From contig CAWHEI010000012.1 of the NCBI GenBank assembly GCA_963828415.1, positions 682,001-746,000 of the forward strand: a stretch of DNA of 64,000 bases, in the 5' to 3' direction. Both the position numbers and the translations under genes were made by a program. Every line of letters begins with the position of its first letter. Position 1 is the stretch's first letter. This DNA comes from Sva-07 sp963828415. GTDB lineage: Bacteria; Actinomycetota; Acidimicrobiia; Acidimicrobiales; Ilumatobacteraceae. Positions 1 through 7,827 of the stretch are shown here, one piece after another. The notes below the pieces were generated by a model that was given only the letters and a program-made list of their open reading frames with translations, did not search any database and had not been told where the DNA came from.

Positions 1-502
1 TCACGAGCCCGGGGATCTCGGAGGGCAGACGCATGAAGTGCAGGGCCTGCGCAGCACCGGCGTAGCCGAGTCCGACGACATCGGCGACGATGCCGAACAC
101 GTTGAGTTGGACCGGCAGGCGATCCGCTGGATGGTCCGGTCGATCGTGGGGGAACCGCTCGTCGGCGACGTCGTGGAGCTCCTCGACCGTCTCGAGCGAT
201 TCGATCAGGTCATCTGCCTCGATCGCTTCCGGGTCGAAGACCACGATGAGGCGACCCACGACGGCGTCCACCTCGGCCCACTCGACACCGTCGAGTCGCT
301 CGATGGCCGCCTTCGCGTCGGCGGCCAGCGCTGCATGCTCCGGCCGATCGGCGCCGCGCATCTCGATGTGGGCATGACCGTCGTCGGACACGTCCACACG
401 GCGGTGCATACGGCCTTCGGCGTTGCCGAATACCCGCATGCCGGTCCGGAGTGCGGCGATGGGGTTGAGCAGTTGGGCGAGCGAGGATGAAGGTGGGGGC
501 AT
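1..502 (-). CDS. N-terminal part of a probable cation-transporting P-type ATPase (CtpI-like), cut by the window edge
   Basis: The frame is open from an ATG at 502 down to base 1 with no stop, so only the first 167 residues are present. Residues 30-100 resemble a heavy-metal-associated-like domain: an AHIEMRG strand, then a helix and an LDGVEWAEVDAVVGRLIVVF segment. This layout is known from the N-terminus of the mycobacterial CtpI/CtpE-type ATPases. After a charged linker comes a hydrophobic stretch (NVFGIVADVVGLGYAGAAQAL) that could be the first membrane helix. No CxxC metal motif is seen and the catalytic domain lies outside the window, so the transported ion cannot be guessed. The family call is an inference from the N-terminus only. 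Confidence 0.5.
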   Translation of the reverse strand, partial: MPPPSSSLAQLLNPIAALRTGMRVFGNAEGRMHRRVDVSDDGHAHIEMRGADRPEHAALAADAKAAIERLDGVEWAEVDAVVGRLIVVFDPEAIEADDLIESLETVEELHDVADERFPHDRPDHPADRLPVQLNVFGIVADVVGLGYAGAAQALHFMRLPSEIPGLV

Positions 503-616
503 GACCGAGGGGAAGTCTCTGCGACGTCACGTGGATCGTGGCCGATCCGGGCGGTGATGGCGCCCCCCAGACTGGGTGAACGTTCTGCCGCCGTCCCGAA
601 TCGCTGTTCGGCGACC

Positions 617-2590
617 TCAGCCTCGAACGACGAGACCCCGGTAGCCGTCAGCGAAACCGGCAGAGCGGAGCAGGTCGACCAGGCCCGCGGGCGCGTCGGC
701 GAGACCATCGCCGTCGATCTTGCGGATCTCGACCGTCTTCGTGCGGCCGGACTTGACGAGGTCGATCAGTGCTCCCGTCCACGCCACGTCGAAGAGCGCA
801 TCAGGAAAGGTGACGAGATGATGGCCGCGCCGGTCGAACCACACCAGAGGCCGGCCAGCCCGCAGCACGACGATCGACGAGGCGTTGCGTGCCGGTCGGC
901 CCGTGGTGGCAGGCCATTCGAGCGCCGCGCCGTAGGGCTGGGCCGGATCGGTCGCCGCGAGCACGACCGGATCGGGGACGTCGTCGGGGCGGATGATCGG
1001 GTCGGGCGTCTCGCGGGCGGCGCGGAGGCGGTCGACCGCGCCGGGCACGGCGAACTGGGCGGCGCCGAGCCCGTCGACGAAGTAGCCGCGGCGCACCTGG
1101 CCGCGTTCTTCCAACACCTTGAGCACCCCGTACACGGCGCTGAAGCCACCGACGAGCCCCTCGGCCATCACCGCCTCGCGGGTGACCACGCCGTAGCGCT
1201 CGACGAGTTGCATCGCCTGGGCGTGCGCGGCCTCTGTCGGCGTCGGCACCGGCCGCAACAGCGGGGCGACGAGGCTCCATCGACCCTGGCCGGCGGGCGG
1301 CCCGATGCGGGTGAGGCGACCCGGCCGGGGGCGGCTCCTGCCGTACGCGGCGCGGCCCTTGGCCGCCGACTTCACCTTGGCGCCGCCGATGACGGAGCGC
1401 AGGGGTGCGAGCGAGTCGTTGGTGACCTCGCCGGCCCACACGAGATCCCACAGTGCAGCGAGGAGTTCCTGGTCCTGCGCGCCGGGAGCGGCACTGCGGA
1501 TCTGGCCCCAGAAGCTCGCGCCCTGTTCGGCGAGCAGCGTGCGGATCGCCTCCTGCAACGCACCCTCGGCCGGTTCCCGCTGCTCCCAGCCGGGAGCGAG
1601 GAGCGGCAGCTGGTCGGCGAAGCACAGCCGGATGCGGCCGTCGCGGGCACCGAGCGCTCCGGCGCCGATCCAGATCACCTCGCCCGCGGTGCACAACTCG
1701 TCGAGCATCGGCGGTCGGAATCCGGCCACTCGCACCGGCAGCACGTCCGTCTCGATCGTCGACGCCACGAGTGCCGTGCCGGACAACACGCCGAGGGTCT
1801 CGACCAGCGCGTCCATGCCACGGCGCCCGGCGGGGATGTCGTGCCACGCCGTGAGGAACCGCGCGAACGCCTCCTGCTCGACCGGCTCGACCTCCTTGCG
1901 GAGCGCGGCGAGCGATCGGCGGCGCAGCTGGCGAAGCACGTCGACGTCGCAGAACTCGCGCGACACGCCCTCCGGGCGGAACTCGCCGACGACCAGTCGT
2001 TCGTCGCCTTCCAGCGCCGCGAGCGCCCCGGCGATCCGCTCGGGCGGTGCACCGAAACGTCTGGCGACATCGGCGGTGAGGAACGGCCCGTGCGTGCGTG
2101 CGTAGCGGCCGACGATCTCCTCCAACGGTCGGGCGACCGGCTCGGTGAACGCCATCGGCAGGCCGAGCGGCAGCGAGCAGCCGAACGCATCGCGGTAGCG
2201 CGCAGCGTCCTCCGCGGCCGCGTAGCGGGTCTCGCCGCCGAGCGCGATCTCGATCACCCGTCGCTCGGCGACGAGCGTTGCCAGCCACTCGGCACCTCCC
2301 GGCTCGCTTCGCAGGTCGACCTCGTCGGAACTCAGGTCACCGACCTTGCGGAACACGTCGTGCAACTCGTCGGCCGAGCGGGCACGACGGCCGTCTGCGA
2401 TGCACTGCAGCTCGAGTTCGATGTCGGCGAGCACCCCGGGGTCGAGCAGCTCGCGCAACTCCTCGGCACCGAGCAGGTCGCGCAGCAGGTCGCGGTCGAG
2501 TGCCAGGGCGGCGGCGCGCCGCTCGGCCAGCGGGGCGTCGCCCTCGTACATGTACGCGGCGATCCAGTTGAACAGCAGACTCGACGCCAT
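617..2590 (-). CDS. lhr: Lhr-type helicase, C-terminal part (separated from its N-terminal part by a frameshift)
   Basis: This frame carries the C-terminal ~665 residues expected of an Lhr helicase and ends at 617. The annotated ATG (MASSLLFNW) is internal. Upstream in the same frame the sequence reads VDTGKASP before MASSLLF, which matches the usual Lhr continuation after an RVV-type strand. That continuation joins the 845 residues of the upstream frame if one base near 2615 is removed. It is therefore not an independent gene but the second half of a protein of about 1,510 residues, the normal size for bacterial Lhr. The C-terminal region belongs to the Lhr core and C-terminal extension used in DNA repair. 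Confidence 0.8.
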   Translation of the reverse strand: MASSLLFNWIAAYMYEGDAPLAERRAAALALDRDLLRDLLGAEELRELLDPGVLADIELELQCIADGRRARSADELHDVFRKVGDLSSDEVDLRSEPGGAEWLATLVAERRVIEIALGGETRYAAAEDAARYRDAFGCSLPLGLPMAFTEPVARPLEEIVGRYARTHGPFLTADVARRFGAPPERIAGALAALEGDERLVVGEFRPEGVSREFCDVDVLRQLRRRSLAALRKEVEPVEQEAFARFLTAWHDIPAGRRGMDALVETLGVLSGTALVASTIETDVLPVRVAGFRPPMLDELCTAGEVIWIGAGALGARDGRIRLCFADQLPLLAPGWEQREPAEGALQEAIRTLLAEQGASFWGQIRSAAPGAQDQELLAALWDLVWAGEVTNDSLAPLRSVIGGAKVKSAAKGRAAYGRSRPRPGRLTRIGPPAGQGRWSLVAPLLRPVPTPTEAAHAQAMQLVERYGVVTREAVMAEGLVGGFSAVYGVLKVLEERGQVRRGYFVDGLGAAQFAVPGAVDRLRAARETPDPIIRPDDVPDPVVLAATDPAQPYGAALEWPATTGRPARNASSIVVLRAGRPLVWFDRRGHHLVTFPDALFDVAWTGALIDLVKSGRTKTVEIRKIDGDGLADAPAGLVDLLRSAGFADGYRGLVVRG

Positions 2591-5150
2591 CGGGCTGGCC
2601 TTGCCGGTGTCGACGGATCACCACCCGGATCGCCCGAGACCGCAGCAGTCCGAGCACCTCGCGCAGCGCCGGCACGTCGAACACGTCCTGCAGGCACTCA
2701 CGCGACGTCTCGAGCAGGATCGGGAACGTCGGGTACTTCGCCGCCACGGCGAGCAGGTCGGCGGCGCGCTGACGCTGCTGCCACAGCGGAGTGCGGCGGT
2801 CGGGACGGCGGCGCGGCAGCAGCAGCGCCCGCCCGGCGCACTCGCGGAACCGCGCGGAGAACAGCGCCGTCTGCGGCAGCGTCTCGACGACGAGTTCGTC
2901 GATGTCCTCCGGGTCGATCATCAGCGCCTCGATCGGCAGCTCGACGGCCGACTCGGGCAGCCGGATCACGATGCCGTCGTCGCCCCACATCGACTCGACC
3001 GGGATGTCGTACCGGTCCATCAACCGGCGCTCGATCGCCATCGCCCACGGCGCGTGCACCGGCGTGCCGAACGGGCTGAGGATGCAGATGCGCCAGTCGC
3101 CGATCTCGTCCTGGAACCGCTCGACCACGACGGTGCGGTCGTCGGGCACTGCGCCGGTCGCTTCGACCTGCTCGGCGAGATACTGCGAGAGGTTGCCGGC
3201 CGCGAACGCATCGAGGTTGTAGTGCGTCATCAGCCGCTCGGTCGCGGCAGCGGCGTCGAGGTCGTGGATCTCGCGGACGAATGCACCGAGCGCCCGGCCC
3301 AACTCGAGCGGACGTCCCGGGCGGTCGCCGTGCCAGAACGGCATCTTCCCAGGCTGCCCCGGCGCCGGACTGACGGTGACTCGTTCGAACGTGATGTCCT
3401 CGATTCGCCACGTCGACGCGCCGAGCACGAACGTCTCGCCCGGGCGGCTCTCGTAGACCATCTCCTCGTCGAGTTCGCCGACGCGGGTGCCGTCGGGGAG
3501 GAACACGCCGAAGAGGCCCCGGTCGGGGATCGTGCCACCGCTGGTGACCGCGAGGCGCTTCGAGCCGTCGCGAGCGCGGAGACGGTCGTTGATGCGGTCC
3601 CACACGATGCGCGGGCGCAGCTCGGAGAACTCCTCGCTCGGGTAGCGGCCCGACAGCAGGTCGAGCACGTTCGACAGCAGGTCGTCGGAGATGTCGGCGA
3701 AGCTCGCGCACCGCCGCACCATCGCTGCAACCTCGCCGACCGAGCACTCCTCGACGATCGCCACGTGGGCCACGATCTGCTGGGCGAGCACATCGAGCGG
3801 GTTGCGCAGGTACCTGGTCGACTCGATCTCGCCGTCGATCATCCGGCGGGTGACCACTGCCGCTTCGAGCAGATCGCCGCGGTGCTTCGGGAAGATCGAA
3901 CCTCGAGATGGCTCGCCCACCTGGTGACCGGCGCGGCCGATGCGCTGCAGCCCGCGGCTGACCGCGCCCGGCGACTCGACCTGTATCACCAGGTCGACCG
4001 CGCCCATGTCGATGCCCAACTCCAACGACGACGTGGCCACGATCGCCCGCAGGTCGCCACGCTTGAGGCGGTCCTCGATCACGACCCGCTGCTCGCGGGC
4101 GAGCGAACCGTGGTGGGCTCGCACGAGTTCGTCGAGAATCTCGCCGGTGACCGGATCGACGATGCCGGGCACGCCCTGCTCGATCGCCAGTTCGTTGAGC
4201 TTCGCCGCGAGGCGCTCCGCCGCCCGGCGGGCGTTGCAGAAGATGATCGTGGTGCGGTTGGCGAGGATCCGCTGGAGGATCTCGGGATAGATGCTCGGCC
4301 AGATCGACGTGCGCCGCTCGGTGAGCGCCGATGTCGCCGGGCCGGGCGTGAGTTCGACCGTGACCTGGCCGAGCGTCGACATGTCCTCGATCGGGATGAC
4401 GACCTCGATCTCCAACTGCTTGCGGATACCGGCGTCGACGATCTGCACCGGCCGTCTGCGTCCCGGCTCCGCCCACCCACCGAGGAACTCGGCGACCTCC
4501 TCCAGCGGACGTTGCGTCGCCGACAGCCCGATGCGCTGCGGTGGCGTGTCGGTGACCTCCTCCAGCCGTTCCAACGTGAGCATGAGGTGCGCGCCGCGCT
4601 TGGTGGTCGCCATCGCATGGATCTCGTCGATGATCACCGTCTCGACACCGGCGAGCGTCTCGCGCGCCGACGACGTGAGCATCAGATACAGCGACTCCGG
4701 TGTCGTGATCAGCAGATCGGGCGGGCGACGGATCAGCTTCTGGCGATCGTTGGCGGCGGTGTCGCCGGTGCGCATGCCGACATCGGGGGCAACGAATCCC
4801 GACACGCTCGCCGGCCCCAGTCGCTCGGCGGCGAGCTCGATGCCCTTGAGCGGTGCCCGCAGGTTCTTCTCGATGTCGAACGCCAACGCCCGCAGCGGTG
4901 AGATGTAGAGCACCCGGGTGCGGTGCGAGCGCTCCTCGGGACGCGGCGTGGTGGTGAGCCGGTCGATCGACGCAAGGAACGCCGTGAGCGTCTTGCCCGA
5001 ACCCGTCGGGGCGCAGATCAATGTGTGTTCGCCGGCCGCAATGTGCGGCCAGCCCTGCACCTGCGGCGGCGTCGGTTCGGGGAACGATGCCGCGAACCAC
5101 TCGCGGACGGCCGGCGAGAACGCCTCCAGAACCGGGTGCGCAGCGATCAC
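2337..5150 (-). CDS. lhr: Lhr-type ATP-dependent helicase, N-terminal part; frame broken near 2615
   Basis: Large superfamily 2 helicase-related protein that translocates 3'-5' on single-stranded DNA; Lhr is linked to DNA repair. Walker A APTGSGKT lies at residues 47-54 and the DEIH box at 175-178. Further motifs follow (SATQRPLEEVA, ATSSLELGIDMGAVDLVIQVESP, QRIGRAGHQVGEPSRG). Up to about residue 845 the sequence is typical Lhr; beyond that it turns into an Arg-rich out-of-frame tail (RRHRQGQPDG onward), while the true continuation is in the frame of 617-2590. Removing one G of the GG at 2615-2616 restores a single open frame. The gene follows the PCuAC gene on the same strand, with a 35-bp palindrome between them. 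Confidence 0.85.
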   Translation of the reverse strand: MIAAHPVLEAFSPAVREWFAASFPEPTPPQVQGWPHIAAGEHTLICAPTGSGKTLTAFLASIDRLTTTPRPEERSHRTRVLYISPLRALAFDIEKNLRAPLKGIELAAERLGPASVSGFVAPDVGMRTGDTAANDRQKLIRRPPDLLITTPESLYLMLTSSARETLAGVETVIIDEIHAMATTKRGAHLMLTLERLEEVTDTPPQRIGLSATQRPLEEVAEFLGGWAEPGRRRPVQIVDAGIRKQLEIEVVIPIEDMSTLGQVTVELTPGPATSALTERRTSIWPSIYPEILQRILANRTTIIFCNARRAAERLAAKLNELAIEQGVPGIVDPVTGEILDELVRAHHGSLAREQRVVIEDRLKRGDLRAIVATSSLELGIDMGAVDLVIQVESPGAVSRGLQRIGRAGHQVGEPSRGSIFPKHRGDLLEAAVVTRRMIDGEIESTRYLRNPLDVLAQQIVAHVAIVEECSVGEVAAMVRRCASFADISDDLLSNVLDLLSGRYPSEEFSELRPRIVWDRINDRLRARDGSKRLAVTSGGTIPDRGLFGVFLPDGTRVGELDEEMVYESRPGETFVLGASTWRIEDITFERVTVSPAPGQPGKMPFWHGDRPGRPLELGRALGAFVREIHDLDAAAATERLMTHYNLDAFAAGNLSQYLAEQVEATGAVPDDRTVVVERFQDEIGDWRICILSPFGTPVHAPWAMAIERRLMDRYDIPVESMWGDDGIVIRLPESAVELPIEALMIDPEDIDELVVETLPQTALFSARFRECAGRALLLPRRRPDRRTPLWQQRQRAADLLAVAAKYPTFPILLETSRECLQDVFDVPALREVLGLLRSRAIRVVIRRHRQGQPDGVESAVQLDRRVHVRGRRPAGRAARRRPGTRPRPAARPARCRGVARAARPRGARRHRTRAAVHRRRPSCPLGRRVARRVPQGR

Positions 5151-5181
5151 GCCACGCTACCCACCACCCCGACCAAGCAAC

Positions 5182-5216
5182 CGTGGTTCCCCGAGCCCAG
5201 GGCTCGGGGAACCACG
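5182..5216. terminator. 35-bp perfect palindrome, probable terminator
   Basis: Two perfect 17-bp arms (left arm CGTGGTTCCCCGAGCCC) are separated by a single A at 5199. The element sits between the stop of the PCuAC gene (5228) and the start of lhr (5150), both on the minus strand. That fits an intrinsic-like terminator insulating lhr, although no T-run follows. With a 1-nt loop it must open by at least one more pair as RNA, or extrude as a cruciform in DNA. Terminator function is an inference. Confidence 0.55.
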
Positions 5217-5227
5217 ATCGGATCGGA

Positions 5228-5875
5228 TCAGCCCTCGGTGGTCTCCGTCATGTCGCCGCTCATGTCGCCCATGTCTTCCATCGCCAACGCACGGACCGGA
5301 GCGCCGACGGTGACCTCGGTCCCGTCGTCGAACACCAGCGTCACGTCGATGGTGCCCGTGATGTCGGCCGGATCGATGTCGATGAACATGATGTGCGGCC
5401 CGCCCGGCTCGAGCGTGAAGGTGCCACCGGCGGGAACCACGAAGCCCTCGGGGACTTCCTGCATCTGCATCGCTCCGTCGTCACCCATGAGCGTCTCGTG
5501 GATCTCGACGGTTGCGTCGAACGGCACCGAGGCACTCACGAACGTGACGTCGGTGTCACCGTTGTTGGTGATCGTGCCGTAGGCCGCCGACAGGGTCTGA
5601 CCCTCGGCCGGTTCGCGGATCCAGACATCGGCGACCGTGATGTCACCAACGGTGGCTTCGCCGCCGGCCATCTCGGCCATGTCGTCGCCGCTGTCGTCCA
5701 TGTCGCCGGCCATCGTGGTCTCGCTCGACATGTCGTCGGCGGCCAGGGTGGTCTCCGCCGCCATCTCGGTGGTGTCGGACGAGCTGTCGTCGTCACTGCC
5801 GCACGCGGCCAATGACAGCACCAGCGCGGATGCGGCAAGAGGGGCAAGGATGAATTTGGTTCGGTTGTTGTTCAC
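5228..5875 (-). CDS. Copper chaperone PCuAC-domain lipoprotein
   Basis: Exported copper-binding lipoprotein of the PCuAC (DUF461) family, which delivers Cu(I) to cytochrome oxidase or buffers extracytoplasmic copper. A GTG start at 5875 gives VNNNRTKF followed by a hydrophobic signal and lipobox LAAC with the lipidated Cys at residue 25. An Asp/Ser/Thr/Glu/Met-rich linker follows, then the PCuAC domain. The copper ligands follow the family pattern H...M...HxM: VEIHETLMGDDGAMQM, then PHIMF. The longer frame to 5914 would place a charged stretch before the signal peptide and is less likely. The C-terminal tail is also Met/Asp-rich (MEDMGDMSGDMTET) and could add copper ligands. Confidence 0.85.
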   Translation of the reverse strand: MNNNRTKFILAPLAASALVLSLAACGSDDDSSSDTTEMAAETTLAADDMSSETTMAGDMDDSGDDMAEMAGGEATVGDITVADVWIREPAEGQTLSAAYGTITNNGDTDVTFVSASVPFDATVEIHETLMGDDGAMQMQEVPEGFVVPAGGTFTLEPGGPHIMFIDIDPADITGTIDVTLVFDDGTEVTVGAPVRALAMEDMGDMSGDMTETTEG

Positions 5876-5918
5876 GACACGACAGGTCGCTGCTCGGCCC
5901 GACCCGGTTCCCACGCGC

Positions 5919-5971
5919 CCGAAAAATGCCTGGATCTGCGCGCTGAGCGCGACAGACGAGGCATTTTTCGG
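5919..5971. repeat. 53-bp hairpin element, copy A (3' side of the ABC-F gene)
   Basis: Outer arms CCGAAAAATGCCT (5919-5931) and AGGCATTTTTCGG (5959-5971) are perfect reverse complements. An inner GCGC/GCGC stem sits at the centre. A second copy of exactly the same length lies at 7707-7759 and matches at 44 of 53 positions. Copy A starts 16 bp beyond the ABC-F stop codon. Its T-run within the arm allows a terminator role, but the matching copy at the other end of the gene suggests a dispersed element. Confidence 0.75.
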
Positions 5972-5986
5972 ACTGGAGCGAGGATT

Positions 5987-7621
5987 TCAGCGCTCGGACA
6001 CGGTGCCGTGGTCGACGTCGAGCGTTCTGGTGATGCGGACCCGGTCGAGCAGGTCCCGGTCGTGCGTCACGAGGATCACGGTGCCGGCGAACGTGTCGAG
6101 CGCCTGCTCGAGCTGTTCGATCGCCGGGAGATCGAGGTGGTTGGTGGGTTCGTCGAGCACGAGGAGGTTGGCGCCGTTGGCCATGAGCAAGGCGAGCGAG
6201 GCCCGGGTCCGTTCGCCCGGCGACAGCGTCGCGGCGCCGCGATGCACGTGTTCGGCCCCGAGCCCGAACTTGGCGAGCAGCGTGCGGGCCTCGCCGGCCT
6301 GCAGGCCGGTCGAGGCGGCGAACGCGTCGAGCAGCGACTCGTCGCCGAGCAGCGCCGAGCGGGCCTGCTCGATCTCACCGATCACGACGCTGGAGCCCAG
6401 TGACACAGTGCCCGCGTCGGGGTCCACCCGGCCGAGCAGCAGCGAGATCAGGGTGGACTTGCCACTGCCGTTCGCGCCAACCAACGCCACTCGGTCACCG
6501 ACACGGAGGTCGAGGTCGACGGGGCCGAGTCGGAACGACCCACGCTCGACCACCGCGCCGCGAGCAGTAGCGACGACGTCGCCGCTGCGTCCGGCAGTCG
6601 GGATCGTCAGCCGGAGCTCCCATGGCTCTCTCGGCTCCTCGACGGCTTCCAGACGCTCCGCGGCCTTCTGCGTCCGCGCCGCCTTGCCGGCGAGCTGCTC
6701 GGTCTGATTGACCTTGAAATGACGGATGTGCTTGTCGTTCTCGCCCGACTTCCTCACCTTGGCCTGCCCCTGCGTCGCCCACTCCCGCTCCCGCTGCGCC
6801 CGCTGCTGGAGCGACGACCGCTTGGCGTCGTACTCCTCGAAGCGTTCGCGGGCGTGCTGCTTGGCCAACTCGCGCTCGGCCAGGAACGACTCCCACCCAC
6901 CGGCGAACCAGGTCGCTCGGTGCGAGTGGTGATCGATCTCGACGACGTCGGTGATCGTGCGCCGCAGGAACGACCGGTCGTGACTCACGAGCAGCACGGG
7001 TGCGTCGACACCGAGAACCCAGCGCTCGAGACGTTCGAGGCCGTCGAGGTCGAGGTCGTTGGTCGGCTCGTCGAGCAGGAACACATCGAAGCGTGCGAGC
7101 AGCAACGAGGCGAGCGACGCACGCGCTGCCTCGCCTCCCGACAACGACATCGTCGGTTGGTCGAGGAGCCGTTCGGCGAGTCCCAGGTCACTCCACACTT
7201 CTCCGACTCGAGCGTCGAAGTCGGCGGCTCCGAGCGCCAGCCAGCTATCGAGCGCGTCCGAGTACCGATCGTCGGCACCCGTCTCAGCCGCTGCGAGTGC
7301 GCCGGTCGCTGCATCGAGCTCGACCTGCGCGGCAGCCACGCCGCTGCGCCGCGCCAAGAACTCACGGACGGTCTCGGTCGCAGAACGTTCCGGCTCCTGA
7401 GGAAGCAACCCGACGTTCGCAGTGCGAGGGGCAATCTCGACCGAGCCTCGGTCGAGCGCGACGCGTCCGGCCAGCGCGCCGAGCAGCGTCGACTTGCCGA
7501 CACCATTGGGGCCGACCAGGCCGACCCGGCGGCCGGGTGCGAGCGTGAGGTCGACGTCGTCGAGCACGACGAGCGGACCTCGGACGACGGTGAGAGAACG
7601 GGCGATGAGCGATGCGGGCAC
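5987..7621 (-). CDS. ABC-F family ATP-binding cassette protein
   Basis: Cytoplasmic ABC-F ATPase with two nucleotide-binding domains and no membrane segments; members act on the ribosome (translation factors or ribosome-protection antibiotic resistance). Domain 1: Walker A GPNGVGKST at residues 37-45, signature LSGGEAARASL, Walker B LLDEPTNDLD. Domain 2: Walker A GANGSGKST near residue 380, signature LSPGERTRASL, Walker B LVLDEPTNHLD. Between them lies a charged Arg/Lys/Gln-rich linker of ABC-F type. The length of 544 residues is normal. I cannot tell a housekeeping from a resistance member. The gene is bracketed by two copies of a 53-bp hairpin element, one 16 bp after its stop and one 85 bp before its start. 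Confidence 0.88.
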   Translation of the reverse strand: MPASLIARSLTVVRGPLVVLDDVDLTLAPGRRVGLVGPNGVGKSTLLGALAGRVALDRGSVEIAPRTANVGLLPQEPERSATETVREFLARRSGVAAAQVELDAATGALAAAETGADDRYSDALDSWLALGAADFDARVGEVWSDLGLAERLLDQPTMSLSGGEAARASLASLLLARFDVFLLDEPTNDLDLDGLERLERWVLGVDAPVLLVSHDRSFLRRTITDVVEIDHHSHRATWFAGGWESFLAERELAKQHARERFEEYDAKRSSLQQRAQREREWATQGQAKVRKSGENDKHIRHFKVNQTEQLAGKAARTQKAAERLEAVEEPREPWELRLTIPTAGRSGDVVATARGAVVERGSFRLGPVDLDLRVGDRVALVGANGSGKSTLISLLLGRVDPDAGTVSLGSSVVIGEIEQARSALLGDESLLDAFAASTGLQAGEARTLLAKFGLGAEHVHRGAATLSPGERTRASLALLMANGANLLVLDEPTNHLDLPAIEQLEQALDTFAGTVILVTHDRDLLDRVRITRTLDVDHGTVSER

Positions 7622-7706
7622 GAAGGCACCTCCGAGAACAAGGAACGAACGGACGGTGGACGGCTCACTGATCGGTCATCGCCCCCGACCGTACCGCACC
7701 GCTTCC

Positions 7707-7759
7707 CCGAAAAATGCCTGGTTTGTCGCGCTCAGCGCGACGAGCGATGCATTTTTCGG
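7707..7759. repeat. 53-bp hairpin element, copy B (5' side of the ABC-F gene)
   Basis: Arms CCCGAAAAATGC (7706-7717) and GCATTTTTCGGG (7749-7760) enclose an inner perfect stem GTCGCGCT / AGCGCGAC (7725-7741) with a one-base loop. It is a direct repeat of copy A at 5919-5971 (same orientation, same 53-bp length, nine differences). It lies between the divergent ABC-F gene (start 7621) and the helicase gene (start 7828), so it would fall in the leader or promoter region of one or both. Confidence 0.75.
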
Positions 7760-7827
7760 GCTGGCTCGGGTTTTTCTCGGGGGTTGCGTTGGCGGCGGGG
7801 TCCGGCGAGGCAGACTCGACGGCTCCG

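Noticed and set aside
2600..2625. Programmed +1 frameshifting in lhr and in the VWA gene
   Set aside because: No known slippery sequence, rare codon plus stop, or stimulatory structure at either site; single-base insertion or assembly error is simpler.
554..4901. Very long open frames on the plus strand opposite lhr (841 and 851 codons)
   Set aside because: Arg/Asp/Glu-rich translations without family motifs, fully antisense to clear Lhr coding sequence; a usual effect of high GC codon use.
7714..7827. N-terminal extension of the SF2 helicase from 7714
   Set aside because: The extension is encoded by the hairpin element B and does not resemble the helicase family; the ATG at 7828 fits.
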